Source of the DNA: Rhodococcus globerulus NBRC 14531
GTDB lineage: Bacteria > Actinomycetota > Actinomycetes > Mycobacteriales > Mycobacteriaceae
Direction of reading: 5' to 3'
Assembly (NCBI RefSeq): GCF_001894805.1
Contig: NZ_BCWX01000003.1
Span: 868,001-932,000, forward strand
DNA: 64,000 nucleotides
Under the pieces are notes generated by a model that was not told the origin of the DNA, did not search any database, and saw only the letters and a list, made by a program, of their open reading frames with translations. The translations under genes were made by a program, and so were the position numbers. How positions within the stretch are numbered: position 1 is the first letter of the stretch; the number at the start of each line of letters is the position of its first letter. Positions 1 to 8,408 of this stretch are shown here, piece after piece.

Positions 1-240
1 TAACGGCCAGTGCTGCAACGATGTTCCTTCGCTCCACTCGTAGGGTGCCCGCTCACGCTCGGCATACGAACGCAGGTCGACTACGACGCTTGGAGGCCAC
101 ACGGACATCTGCGTCGGCACCGCGTCACCGACATAAGGCGCATCACTTCTGTAGAGGACACCAGATCGCGTCGTGCCACCATCGGAGAATGGAAGGCCCG
201 CTACGTCTCTCAGATTGGACATGCGGTCGGTCTCGAGCAC
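1..240 (-). CDS. Tyrosine/serine protein phosphatase, N-terminal part (cut by window edge)
   Basis: Partial gene leaving the window on the left; about 80 codons are visible. Read on the minus strand from a GTG at 240, the protein contains NLRDVAGLPFSDGG, RSGVLYRSDAP and VVVDLRS. This is the N-terminal signature of atypical tyrosine phosphatases of the Y_phosphatase3 (MptpB-like) family. The catalytic Cys P-loop would lie outside the window, so activity cannot be judged. The GTG has GAGG 7 nt upstream; ATG 222 is a possible later start. It begins 9 nt after the CoA ligase stop, so it is probably the last visible gene of the leftward catabolic operon. Its function there is unknown. Confidence 0.8.
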   Translation of the reverse strand, partial: MLETDRMSNLRDVAGLPFSDGGTTRSGVLYRSDAPYVGDAVPTQMSVWPPSVVVDLRSYAERERAPYEWSEGTSLQHWPL

Positions 241-249
241 GGTGCATCC

Positions 250-1851
250 TCACGTTCGGAGTTGCTGGGGGCCATGGGAGTTTCGCGGAGCCGGCGGATG
301 TGTTTCGGCGATTTCTCTCAGGCGGATTCGGTCGATTTTCGACATGGCCGTCAAGGGAAGCTGATCCAGGACAATCAGATGGTCGGGCGCTTTGTAGTCG
401 GCCAGATGTTTTCGTGTCCAGGTCCGCAGAAGATCCAGGGTCGGTGGGTGTGAAGGATCTTCGGGAACGACGAAGGCGACTCCGATCTCGCCGATAGCCG
501 GCGCCGGATAGCCAACCACTGCAGCTTCTTTCACCAATGGATGTTCGGCAATGACCTGCTCCACTTCGACAGGGTGGACGTTGAATCCGCCGCGGATATA
601 GAGGTCACCGGATCTACCGACCAATGTGAGATCTCCTGCCGCAGTGAATTTGCCCAGATCTCCACTGATGAGATAGCCATCGGCGTCGAATGCGTTGTCC
701 GACAGTTCCTGGTCGTTCCAATACCCTCGCATGACGCAGCCGCCGAGTACACGCACCCGACCCACCTCACCGACTGGTAAGGCATTCCCGGCGTCGTCAG
801 TCACTCGGACCGACATGCCGTGCTGTGGTTTACCGACAGTTCTGAACTGCACTTCCGGTGAATCGGAAGGTTCGGTTCCACAAATGGTGGGCGACTCGGT
901 CATTGCGTAGCGCACTACCAACGGAACGCCGAGTCGGCCGGCGGTGCGCTCGATCAAGTCCGGTGAAGCGGGCGCAGTGGCCACAACCCCGACACGAAGG
1001 TGCGGAAGGGCATCGCGGCTGACGCCCGGCTCATCCAGAAGTTTGGTCCATTGTGTAGGTACTCCACCGCCGACGGTGATCCGCTCGTCCTGGAGGATTG
1101 CGAACATCTTGGCTGCCGACCAGGGGACAGGTGATATCACTACGGCGGTGCCCCAGATCAACTGATCCCACAGTTTCGACATGTATCCGGCGTGGGGAAA
1201 CGGAGTCGACGAGAGTCGCCGGTCGTATGGAGCGCTCATGATGCCGGATGCGGAAGCCGACGCTGCCAGGTTGTCGCAGTCGAACCAAGCGCCTTTGGGT
1301 AATCCGGTTGTGCCGCTGGTGAATATGATCGCCACCGGATCCGACCGTCCTATGTCGACGGTGGGAAGTTGTGAAGCCGGGGATGCGTACGCGGCGGCGA
1401 GTTCATCGCGGCCCATCATAGCAATTCCGGCTGGAACAGGCGGTAGGCCGGCATCCGAATCGCGAATCACGAGGACGGGTTCGGCGCGGCGGAGCACAGA
1501 TTCGGTCTCGCGAGGGCCAAGTCTGGGATTGAGGCCGGTGGTGATTGCTCCGATCACTGCGATTGCGGCATAACAGATCGCGTAGTCGATCCCGGACGGG
1601 AGCATCAGCGCAACTACGTCCCCTTTGCGGATTCCGCGAGACGAGAGATGCGCGGCAAGTCTTCGGGCATGGGAAGCCCACTGCGCGAAGCTGATACGAG
1701 TACCGTCTTGCTCCACATACGCATCTCGGTCGCTGTGCACGATGGCCGCGGCTTCGAGCAATTCCCGAGTGTTGGTGAAGGCGCCCGAAACCGGCGGCCC
1801 GGCAACCCCTGTAGGAGTCGCCGAGCCACCTGCTGCCGCAGACACGGTCAC
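250..1851 (-). CDS. Acyl-CoA / aryl-CoA synthetase (AMP-forming, ANL family)
   Basis: Predicted 533-aa cytosolic ligase that adenylates a carboxylic acid and transfers it to CoA. The AMP-binding P-loop reads IIFTSGTTGLPKGA, and the C-terminal domain has the GDLGKF and LVGRSGDLYIRGGFNVHP motifs typical of the family. The frame stays open to 1896, but I place the start at GTG 1851 because it overlaps the thiolase stop in the 4-nt form GTGA, the coupling used throughout this cluster. The last few residues run to 250. The substrate cannot be read from sequence. Context (acyl-CoA dehydrogenases, Ltp-type thiolase, meta-cleavage enzymes) points to an organic acid with a side chain that is shortened as a CoA thioester. 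Confidence 0.87.
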   Translation of the reverse strand: MTVSAAAGGSATPTGVAGPPVSGAFTNTRELLEAAAIVHSDRDAYVEQDGTRISFAQWASHARRLAAHLSSRGIRKGDVVALMLPSGIDYAICYAAIAVIGAITTGLNPRLGPRETESVLRRAEPVLVIRDSDAGLPPVPAGIAMMGRDELAAAYASPASQLPTVDIGRSDPVAIIFTSGTTGLPKGAWFDCDNLAASASASGIMSAPYDRRLSSTPFPHAGYMSKLWDQLIWGTAVVISPVPWSAAKMFAILQDERITVGGGVPTQWTKLLDEPGVSRDALPHLRVGVVATAPASPDLIERTAGRLGVPLVVRYAMTESPTICGTEPSDSPEVQFRTVGKPQHGMSVRVTDDAGNALPVGEVGRVRVLGGCVMRGYWNDQELSDNAFDADGYLISGDLGKFTAAGDLTLVGRSGDLYIRGGFNVHPVEVEQVIAEHPLVKEAAVVGYPAPAIGEIGVAFVVPEDPSHPPTLDLLRTWTRKHLADYKAPDHLIVLDQLPLTAMSKIDRIRLREIAETHPPAPRNSHGPQQLRT

Positions 1852-2999
1852 GGCGCTTCTGATCCGAGAAGTACCGTGCCGCTCGAGCAGAACCACCCGC
1901 CGGTGCCGCTGACACAGGCGATTTTGGCATTGTCGACCTGACGTTGTCCCGATTCGCCGCGTAACTGCCTGGCGGCCTCCACAATCAGGAACAAACCGCG
2001 CTGGCCGGGGTGAACGGCGGAGAGCCCGCCGCCGTCGGTATTGGTCGGTAGGTCACCACCGAGTCGCAAGGCTCCCGACTCCACGAACTTGCCGCCGTCT
2101 CCCTTGGCGCAGAAACCGAGATCTTCCATGGTCACCAACAGCATGTAGGTGAAGGCATCGTAGATTTCGGCGACGTCGACATCGGAAGGCTTGAGGCCGG
2201 CGCGAGCGAAAGCGAGAGGACCGGTCACGGCCGCGGGCCCGACAGTCATGTCGTCCCACTGGCTGGTGAGCATGTGCGACGTGGCTTCACCGGTGCCGAG
2301 CACCCATACCGGATCGGATTTCAAGTCCTTGACACGATCCTCGGCCACCAGCACCACGGCTGCTCCACCATCGGAGCGTATGCAGCAATGCAGTTTGGTG
2401 AACGGGTCGGCGATCATCGGTCCGGACAGGACATCGTCGATGGTGATCGGGTCGCGGTACATCGCGTCGGGATTGTCCTTCGCGTTGAAGCGCGCCGACA
2501 CTGCCACCTCTGCGAGTTGTTCGATGGTGGTGCCGTATTCGTGCATGTGACGCCGAGCGGCCATGGCGTATTTGGAGATCAGAGTGTGACCGTACGGTGC
2601 ATCCCACTGCAGCGGACCACGTGACCCCCAGTTGATGTTGGATCCACGAAGGCCCTTGCGGATGTCTGCTCGCGCGGTGGACCCGTACGTCAGCAGCACG
2701 ACGTCAGCGTGCCCAGCAGCAATTGCGTCGGTTGCATGGGCCAGCATGACCTCCCACGACGCGCCGCCGACGGAGGTCGAATCGATCCAACGGGGCTTGA
2801 GTCCCAGGTACTCACCGACGTCGGTGGGTGGCAACGTTCCCTGACCGGTCGACGCGAGACCGTCGACGTCTTGCGGACGCAGCCCGGCCTCCGTCAGCGC
2901 GCGTCGACTGGCCTGCGCCATGAGTTCGTAGGCATTCTTGTTGTCTACGCGCCCGACGTCGGACAATGCGACGCCGGCGATCGCAACTTTCCTGTTCAT
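1848..2999 (-). CDS. SCP-x/Ltp-type thiolase-like protein
   Basis: 383 aa, close in length to lipid-transfer-protein thiolases (SCP-2 thiolase domain). The N-terminus KVAIAGVALSDVG and the segments VDGLASTGQG and NTDGGGLSAVHPGQRG are family landmarks. At the position of the usual nucleophilic Cys (about residue 79) it reads SVGGAS. It therefore lacks the ordinary thiolase Cys, as in Ltp enzymes that catalyse retro-aldol or retro-Claisen release of an acyl-CoA. It overlaps both neighbours by 4 nt (ATGA with the upstream acyl-CoA dehydrogenase). No DUF35 partner is adjacent here; the only one in the window is at 9559. A role in C-C cleavage of a CoA-activated side chain is inferred. Confidence 0.82.
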   Translation of the reverse strand: MNRKVAIAGVALSDVGRVDNKNAYELMAQASRRALTEAGLRPQDVDGLASTGQGTLPPTDVGEYLGLKPRWIDSTSVGGASWEVMLAHATDAIAAGHADVVLLTYGSTARADIRKGLRGSNINWGSRGPLQWDAPYGHTLISKYAMAARRHMHEYGTTIEQLAEVAVSARFNAKDNPDAMYRDPITIDDVLSGPMIADPFTKLHCCIRSDGGAAVVLVAEDRVKDLKSDPVWVLGTGEATSHMLTSQWDDMTVGPAAVTGPLAFARAGLKPSDVDVAEIYDAFTYMLLVTMEDLGFCAKGDGGKFVESGALRLGGDLPTNTDGGGLSAVHPGQRGLFLIVEAARQLRGESGQRQVDNAKIACVSGTGGWFCSSGTVLLGSEAP

Positions 3000-4024
3000 T
3001 GTGCTGCTCCCTGGTCGAGGAGTTCGGCGAGAACGTCGGTGGGCTCGCCGAATAGATGTGTGAAAACGAGTGCGCGCTTGAGATATAGGTGCGCGTTGTG
3101 CTCGTAGGTGTAGCCCATTCCGCCGTGAACCTGAATCCCGGAAGCAGCGTTGTTCACGGCTGCGCGTGCGGCCACCGATTTTGCCGCGAGGATCTGGAAC
3201 AGGGTGTCGTCACGGGCAGACTGTAGGCAGACCGCAGCGAAGAGTGTTTGCGAAATCGCTGCATCGGAGGACACGGCCATATCTGCGCAGGCATGTTTGA
3301 TCGCCTGGTGCACGCCGATAGGTCGACCGAACTGAATGCGGGTCTTGGCGTGCTCGGTGGCAAGGTCCTTGGCTGCGTCGGCAAGTCCGGCTAATCCGGC
3401 AGCAGCCAGAACCATTGCCCGATTCCAGATTGATTCGGTCTCGGCAGGTAGCCAATGCACAACGAGGCCGGACGTGATGGTCGAGGCGCTCAATCGTACT
3501 CCCGGATCTACTGATTCGATGTCAGTGATGTCCGAAAACTCGGATAGCTCGACCAGTGCGGCGCCATGTTTCGCGACCAACAGGGCGTGGCTTGCACCAA
3601 CGCAATCGATAAGATCGAACGATCCTTTGATTCCGTCGAGTCCGATGGATCCGTTGCCGCGGAGTTCCGCGAGCCCGACCATCGCGGTTCCGTTGCCGAT
3701 CTTTTCGGTCAATTCCGTGTCGCCACAGCGAGCCGCGACGCGTGCCGCAAGTGTGGAGGCTAGAAATGGTCCCGTGGCCAGGTACTTGCCCAGTGCGGCG
3801 AAGAGCAGTACCTCGTCATCGAGTGGCCGACCAGACCCGCCACTGCGCTCGTCGAGACCCAAGGTGAGCAACCCGAGTTCGGCACCTTCGCGCCACGCGA
3901 TCGGGTCGACGGCTGAGTCCTCTGCGGAACGCGTGCGGATCTTCTCGATCGGCATTCGTGAGGTTATGAAATCTGTTGCCGCAGCGACGAGTTCGAGCTG
4001 GTCTTCAGAGGGTAGAAGATTCAT
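2996..4024 (-). CDS. Acyl-CoA dehydrogenase, short subunit type
   Basis: 342 aa, shorter than the usual 380-400, with the flavoprotein dehydrogenase fold ending in IQVHGGMGYTYEHNAHLYLKR. It lies next to a full-length 390-aa dehydrogenase. Such side-by-side short and long pairs form alpha2beta2 dehydrogenases in steroid side-chain degradation (FadE28-FadE29/ChsE1-ChsE2), where only one subunit carries the catalytic Glu. I infer a similar heteromer here. It would introduce a 2,3 double bond into an acyl-CoA with FAD. The start at 4024 (MNLLPSEDQLELV) is 15 nt after the upstream stop and fits the family N-terminus. Confidence 0.85.
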   Translation of the reverse strand: MNLLPSEDQLELVAAATDFITSRMPIEKIRTRSAEDSAVDPIAWREGAELGLLTLGLDERSGGSGRPLDDEVLLFAALGKYLATGPFLASTLAARVAARCGDTELTEKIGNGTAMVGLAELRGNGSIGLDGIKGSFDLIDCVGASHALLVAKHGAALVELSEFSDITDIESVDPGVRLSASTITSGLVVHWLPAETESIWNRAMVLAAAGLAGLADAAKDLATEHAKTRIQFGRPIGVHQAIKHACADMAVSSDAAISQTLFAAVCLQSARDDTLFQILAAKSVAARAAVNNAASGIQVHGGMGYTYEHNAHLYLKRALVFTHLFGEPTDVLAELLDQGAAQ

Positions 4025-4039
4025 GATCTCTGCTTTCTG

Positions 4040-5212
4040 TCACCGCGGAAGGCCGAGGATGCGTTCCCCGATAATGTTCCGCTGAATTTCCGACGTGCCC
4101 CCACCGATGGACTGCGAGAAGGAGTACAGGTAGTTGCCGACCCACCCGTGGTGGTCCCATCGTGAGGAGTTGCGTAGGGCATCGGATCCGACTATGTCCA
4201 GAGCCAGAGCGGCGATCTCCTTGCACAGATCTGCGTAGTGAAGTTTGAGCATCGACCCGCGCGGACCAGGGGTGTCGGACTGCATGTTCTGGCAGATCCC
4301 GACGTAGGTCATTGCTCGAAGTGATGCGACCGACGCGCGGGCGCGTGCCAATCGTCTCGAGATTTCGTCATCTGCAATTGCCGGACGAGTTCCGTCCGGT
4401 CCCGTATTGTCGCGGGCGAACTCGATCAGGTCCTCGATTACCTTTGCCAGCCGAACTTGGTTGGCAGTGAACGCAGTTCCACGTTCGAAGGAGAGTGTGG
4501 ACATTGCCACGCTCCAGCCGGAACCGACCTCGCCGACGACATTCGCGAGCGGAATTCGTACGTCGTCGTAGAAGACTTCGCAGAACTCGTTGCCACCCTC
4601 CATCGTCTCGATAGGGCGAATGTCAATGCCCGGACTCTTCATATCGCAGATTACCCAGGTGATGCCTTGATGCTTGGAACCTGAATTGTCTGTGCGTACC
4701 AAGAGTTCCTGGTAGTCCGCGCCGGTGGCGAAGCTGGTCCAGATCTTCTGCCCAGTGACTACGAGAGAATCGCCGTCGATCACGGCTTTGGTCTTCAGCG
4801 AGGCGAGATCGGAACCGGCCTCAGGCTCGGAGAATCCCTGGCACCAGACGACTTCGCCCTTGAGGATTTTGGGTAGATGGAACGTCTTCTGCTCCGCAGT
4901 GGCACGGGTGATCAGCGTGGGACCTGCGTGACTTAAGCCGACAAAGTTTGCGTCGATTCCGGGAAACCCCTGTGCGGCATACTCTTCGTACCAAATTAGT
5001 TGTTGTAGCAGCGTGAGTCCGCCGCCGCCGTATTCTTTCGGCCAGGCAATCCCAGCCCAGCCGCCGTCCCACTGGGTCTTCTGCCAAGCGGTGTCGTATT
5101 CGCGAATTCCTGCGTTGTCTCGAGGACGGGCCTCGCGCGGTTTGTTCTCGACCAGCCACGTTCGCACCTGGTCACGGAACTCCACCTGTTCCTTCGTGAA
5201 GTCCAAATCCAT
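4040..5212 (-). CDS. Acyl-CoA dehydrogenase, long (probably catalytic) subunit
   Basis: 390 aa when started at ATG 5212 (MDLDFTKEQVEFRDQV), the normal N-terminus of FadE29/ChsE2-like enzymes. The frame stays open to 5239, but GGAAGG lies just before 5212. Visible features are GFSEPEAGSDLASLKT (FAD/substrate region), GQKIWTSFA, LSFERGTAF in the region where the catalytic Glu of this subgroup sits, and the C-terminal GGGTSEIQRNIIGERILGLPR. It oxidises an acyl-CoA and is expected to pair with the short dehydrogenase 15 nt downstream. The 90-nt gap upstream (5213-5302) contains TGAC-N6-GTCA (5274-5287) and may hold an internal promoter. Confidence 0.88.
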   Translation of the reverse strand: MDLDFTKEQVEFRDQVRTWLVENKPREARPRDNAGIREYDTAWQKTQWDGGWAGIAWPKEYGGGGLTLLQQLIWYEEYAAQGFPGIDANFVGLSHAGPTLITRATAEQKTFHLPKILKGEVVWCQGFSEPEAGSDLASLKTKAVIDGDSLVVTGQKIWTSFATGADYQELLVRTDNSGSKHQGITWVICDMKSPGIDIRPIETMEGGNEFCEVFYDDVRIPLANVVGEVGSGWSVAMSTLSFERGTAFTANQVRLAKVIEDLIEFARDNTGPDGTRPAIADDEISRRLARARASVASLRAMTYVGICQNMQSDTPGPRGSMLKLHYADLCKEIAALALDIVGSDALRNSSRWDHHGWVGNYLYSFSQSIGGGTSEIQRNIIGERILGLPR

Positions 5213-5302
5213 TTGGAGACCTTCCATGTTGGCGGACAATGTGATCCGCGCGTCGACTTCACTCCAGTGTAAGTGACAACATCGTCAGATTGAAAGCTAT
5301 AT

Positions 5303-6079
5303 CTAAGTTTTGTCGAGATTGCATCCGTATTGGGTTGCAAGGTTTTCGCTCCCTCGTGCCAGAAGTGTCACATCTGCGCCTACCAATACGAACCGTGCGC
5401 CGGCAGACACGTAGCGCCGAGCAATCGTTTCGTTGAACGCGTTGACTCCAGCAACTTTTCCGCACGCCACGATGGTTGATATTGCCTGTTCAATGGTGCT
5501 CACTACCTCTGGGTGTTCGGGTTTGCCGAGGTAACCCATCGATGCCGCGAGGTCGGCGGGTCCGATGAATACCGCGTCGATCCCGGCGGTCGACGCAATC
5601 GCCTCCAGCGCCTTCAGTCCGTCCAGAGATTCCACCTGCACGGTGAGGGTAATGCCGTCATCTGCGGTGATGAGATAGTCAGAAATCCGATTCCATCGTG
5701 ATGCTCGGGCGAGAGCACTGCCGACACCGCGAATTCCTAATGGTGGATAGCGTGTAGCCGCGACAAGGCGGACCGCCTCGTCGGCGGATTCGACCATCGG
5801 AACGATGAGGTTAACCGCGCCGATATCGAGTAGTTGTTTTATCGCAACAGGATCTCCCGATGCGGGTCGCACCAGGACCTCGACGGGATAGGGCGCTATC
5901 GCTTGAAGTTGCGCGAGGGTCGATCGGATGTCATTGGGCACGTGTTCTTGGTCGAGCATCAACCAGTCGAGTCCAGCGCCGGCGCAGATTTCCGCGGAGT
6001 ACGCATTTCCCGACGCAATCCACATTCCGAACTGGGCGCGGTCCCCGCGGAGTAATTCGGCCCACTGGTTCGTTGCCAT
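5303..6079 (-). CDS. HpcH/HpaI-family aldolase
   Basis: 258-aa class II metal-dependent aldolase that cleaves 4-hydroxy-2-oxo acids to pyruvate and an aldehyde. Family residues are present: H46 in LMLDQEH, R71 in VLVRPASGD, and E150 and D176 (VQVES and IGPADLA) as likely metal ligands. Its start ATG overlaps the stop of the hydratase gene by 1 nt (TGATG), so the two are translationally coupled. With the upstream hydrolase and hydratase it forms the lower half of a meta-cleavage pathway. It is the HpaI-type aldolase, not the more common BphI/DmpG type, and no acylating acetaldehyde dehydrogenase is coupled to it. The aldehyde product may be handled by one of the two aldehyde dehydrogenases elsewhere in the cluster. 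Confidence 0.88.
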   Translation of the reverse strand: MATNQWAELLRGDRAQFGMWIASGNAYSAEICAGAGLDWLMLDQEHVPNDIRSTLAQLQAIAPYPVEVLVRPASGDPVAIKQLLDIGAVNLIVPMVESADEAVRLVAATRYPPLGIRGVGSALARASRWNRISDYLITADDGITLTVQVESLDGLKALEAIASTAGIDAVFIGPADLAASMGYLGKPEHPEVVSTIEQAISTIVACGKVAGVNAFNETIARRYVSAGARFVLVGADVTLLARGSENLATQYGCNLDKT

Positions 6080-6909
6080 CAGTCCTCCTCGCGCGCGAAC
6101 ACACAGGACACCGTTCCGAGGGGTCCGTAGTCCGCGACAAAAGTGTCTCCGGGTTCCGCAAATACGGGTTTGGTGAAGGATCCGGCGAGGATTACCTCGC
6201 CTGCTCGGAGGGAAACGCCGTGAGGGGCCAATCGGTTTGCAAGCCAGGCAACACCATTGGCAGGGTGATTGAGAACCGCTGCTGCAACACCGGATTCCTC
6301 GATGGACGCGTTCCGTAACAGGAGTGCTGAAACCCAGCGCAGGTCAATGTCCATAGGGCGCACCACGCGACCGCCGAGAACTATCCCCGCGTCCGCTGCG
6401 TTGTCGGAGATCGTGTCGACGATGGTGCGCAAGTGCCCGGTTTCGGGATCGCTCATCTGCACGCGAGCGTCGAGAATCTCGAGCGCCGGAGTGACGTACT
6501 CGCTTGCACGCAGGACGTCGAACAGGGTGACTCCGGGGCCGGTCAGATCCTCACCGAGAATGAATGCCAACTCCACCTCCACGCGGGGCCTGATGAAACG
6601 GCCGGCGGGAACGATGCCGCCGTCGTCGAAGAACATGTTGTCGAACAAGGCGCCGTAGTCCGGTTCGGAGATGGACACTGCCCGCTGCATGACCTTGGAG
6701 GTCAGGCCGATCTTGCGCCCGCGCACGACCAGGCCGCCGGCCACCTTCAGTGCAACGAGTTCGCGTTGCACCGCATATGCATCTTCGATCGACATCTCGG
6801 GATACTGCAGGGAGAGTTGCGGGATCGGCACGCGCGTTCTCTCAGCTTCATAGAGGCGCCTTGCGGCATCGGCGACCGCGTCGTTGCTGAGTATGCGCTC
6901 TTCAGACAT
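6079..6909 (-). CDS. 2-keto-4-pentenoate / 2-oxohepta-3-enoate hydratase
   Basis: 276-aa member of the fumarylacetoacetase-like hydratase family (MhpD/HpaH/BphH). It adds water to the 2-hydroxy-2,4-dienoate released by the C-C hydrolase. Landmarks are [14 protein letters not shown], the metal-site stretch [14 protein letters not shown] and the C-terminal [21 protein letters not shown]. The length is close to the family norm (about 265). It lies 9 nt after the hydrolase gene and overlaps the aldolase by 1 nt, giving hydrolase-hydratase-aldolase in reaction order. Confidence 0.9.
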   Translation of the reverse strand: MSEERILSNDAVADAARRLYEAERTRVPIPQLSLQYPEMSIEDAYAVQRELVALKVAGGLVVRGRKIGLTSKVMQRAVSISEPDYGALFDNMFFDDGGIVPAGRFIRPRVEVELAFILGEDLTGPGVTLFDVLRASEYVTPALEILDARVQMSDPETGHLRTIVDTISDNAADAGIVLGGRVVRPMDIDLRWVSALLLRNASIEESGVAAAVLNHPANGVAWLANRLAPHGVSLRAGEVILAGSFTKPVFAEPGDTFVADYGPLGTVSCVFAREED

Positions 6910-6918
6910 GGTGTGTGC

Positions 6919-7815
6919 TCACTTTCCGAGGAATGCGAGTGCTGCGGGATTGAAACTCTCAGGGTCTTCGAAATGCGGCCAGTGGCGCACCTCGGCCATC
7001 TCGAAGATCTCGGAGGTAGGAATTACACGAGCTACCGTGCGGGCAGTATTCTGATACTCGCCGTGATCCTTGCCCGAAGCAACGACCATCGTGGGCGCGG
7101 TGATTGTTGCCCACTTCTTCTCTGGAATCAGGTTGCGATCGCGAGCGCTGGCGTCTTGCAGAATCAGCAAATGGTCGATCGTGTTCCGGGTGTCGTCGCG
7201 GCGATAGATGACCTGACGCAATGCAACCAGATCGGGTAGTCGGTTGTCCTCATCGGCGATGAGGTGCTCGAAGACCTTGTGGATCGAATCCCAGGTGGGG
7301 TTCTCCACGGCGGCTGTGCGCTCGGCGCGGATGCGTGCCATGTTGGAGGCAGTGGCGATCAGGCCGGCCGGCGACATCAAGATCAGCTTGTTCACCCGAT
7401 CCGGATGGTTGACTGCGACGGCAGCGGATACCCAAGCGCCGAGAGACATTCCGATCAAATGAGCTTTGTCCATTGAGAACTTGTCCATAACGGCAAGGAT
7501 TTGGCGCACGTACACGTCGATTTCGTAGTCGTAGTCGGGCTTCTCGGAAAACCCATTGCCCACCATGTCGATGGCCACGCAGTGGTAATGCTCGCTCAAG
7601 GCGCCGAGGTTGGGTGCAAAGGTCTCCCAATGCCCGCCGGTGCCGTGCAGCAGGATCGCGTGGGGCTTGTCCGTTGAGCCGGCTTCAGCGAAGCGGGTTC
7701 GGACGCCTTCGACCTCGACGAAGCCCTGGCGGAACTCCAACTCCTGGAGATAGCCCCAGATGCTGCGGTAGTTGGTCGTGTTCACCGTTGGCGTGGAATT
7801 TGCGGTTTCGCTCAT
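6919..7815 (-). CDS. Alpha/beta hydrolase, meta-cleavage product (C-C bond) hydrolase type
   Basis: 298 aa from ATG 7815 (MSETANSTPTVN), chosen because GGAAGG lies 8 nt upstream. An in-frame ATG at 7914 would add 33 residues of low-complexity Asn/Thr-rich sequence and is less likely. The oxyanion motif is HGTGGHWETF, the nucleophile elbow is LIGMSLGAW (Ser), and the C-terminal His lies in VRHWPHFEDPESF. This is the MhpC/BphD pattern of hydrolases that split 2-hydroxy-6-oxodienoates from extradiol ring cleavage. First gene of the leftward operon; its promoter should lie in the divergent region 7816-8123. Confidence 0.85.
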   Translation of the reverse strand: MSETANSTPTVNTTNYRSIWGYLQELEFRQGFVEVEGVRTRFAEAGSTDKPHAILLHGTGGHWETFAPNLGALSEHYHCVAIDMVGNGFSEKPDYDYEIDVYVRQILAVMDKFSMDKAHLIGMSLGAWVSAAVAVNHPDRVNKLILMSPAGLIATASNMARIRAERTAAVENPTWDSIHKVFEHLIADEDNRLPDLVALRQVIYRRDDTRNTIDHLLILQDASARDRNLIPEKKWATITAPTMVVASGKDHGEYQNTARTVARVIPTSEIFEMAEVRHWPHFEDPESFNPAALAFLGK

Positions 7816-8123
7816 GTGGGGGCCTTCCGTGGGTGGGGCGTCGATGTCATCGAGTTGACCGGCAGTCAATCTGACGACGCTGTCATTGTTTGTGGATGTG
7901 TTCACTGTGTTCATCTTTGTACATCTACATGTATATAGCTTTGAACTGGGGTATCTGCAGACAGCTGCTCTGCAGATTCCCGATACGGAACATTGTTTCT
8001 GACACTCGCATACGATATGACTATGAGGGGTGTTCAACCGATGAGCAAGCCTTCGGGCGCGCAATTCGGCACTTTGTCCGCCAGGAGCAGTTTGCGGGTA
8101 GGTCACGAGAAGAGCTGAGGGCA
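7816..8123. promoter_or_regulatory. Divergent promoter region of the catabolic cluster
   Basis: About 308 nt between the leftward hydrolase operon and the rightward dioxygenase run. It is richer in A+T than its flanks. It contains an 8-bp palindrome TACATGTA (7926-7933) and a perfect 9-7-9 inverted repeat (7953-7977, listed separately). Possible sigma-A-like elements for the + genes are TTGTTT near 7993 and a TATGAC about 17 nt later. These are weak matches judged by eye. No regulator gene sits beside it, so the regulator must be elsewhere. Confidence 0.5.
7953..7977. promoter_or_regulatory. Perfect 9-7-9 inverted repeat, candidate operator
   Basis: ATCTGCAGA at 7953-7961 is exactly mirrored by TCTGCAGAT at 7969-7977, with a 7-nt spacer (CAGCTGC). 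It lies between the divergent catabolic operons about 140 nt from either start. The size and symmetry fit a dimeric regulator (TetR, GntR, IclR or MarR type). There is no T-run, so a terminator is unlikely. Confidence 0.5.
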
Positions 8124-8408
8124 ATGTCTGTAGACGAGGAGACCCGCATCATCAAACGGCGGGAACTGACACAGTTGGCGAACGAGTTCGCGGTCGTCCG
8201 CGTGTCATTGGATACGAGTGGAAACGGTCCGCGACTACTGGTTGAGGATGTCGAAACCGGCGACCGGATATTCCTGTCGCCATTGGAACTGGCGAGCCTG
8301 TGCCTGGCTACTCCCGACGATCGCGAAGAGTGGATGCGGGTTGGGAACTACCGCGACGAGCGTCGCGACAGATCTTTGGGTCCGCTTCGAAACGGATCGA
8401 CCCCGTGA
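8124..8408 (+). CDS. Small conserved protein of aromatic-catabolism clusters
   Basis: 94 aa from ATG 8124 (MSVDEETRIIKRRELTQ); the frame is open further upstream but that part looks non-coding. It resembles small proteins found beside ring-hydroxylating dioxygenase genes and often annotated 'dihydrodiol dehydrogenase', with the pattern ANEFAVVRV, RLLVEDVETGDRIFLSPLELASL. It is too short for, and has no Rossmann fold of, a real dehydrogenase, so I do not accept that function. Its stop overlaps the next start as GTGA, which makes it the first gene of the rightward dioxygenase operon. GAGG 3 nt before the ATG is a close-set ribosome site, so the start is uncertain. Confidence 0.6.
   Translation: MSVDEETRIIKRRELTQLANEFAVVRVSLDTSGNGPRLLVEDVETGDRIFLSPLELASLCLATPDDREEWMRVGNYRDERRDRSLGPLRNGSTP

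Noticed and set aside
8124-8408. Annotation as a dihydrodiol dehydrogenase
   Set aside because: At 94 aa, with no Rossmann or SDR motif, it cannot be such an enzyme; the name is inherited from context in similar clusters.
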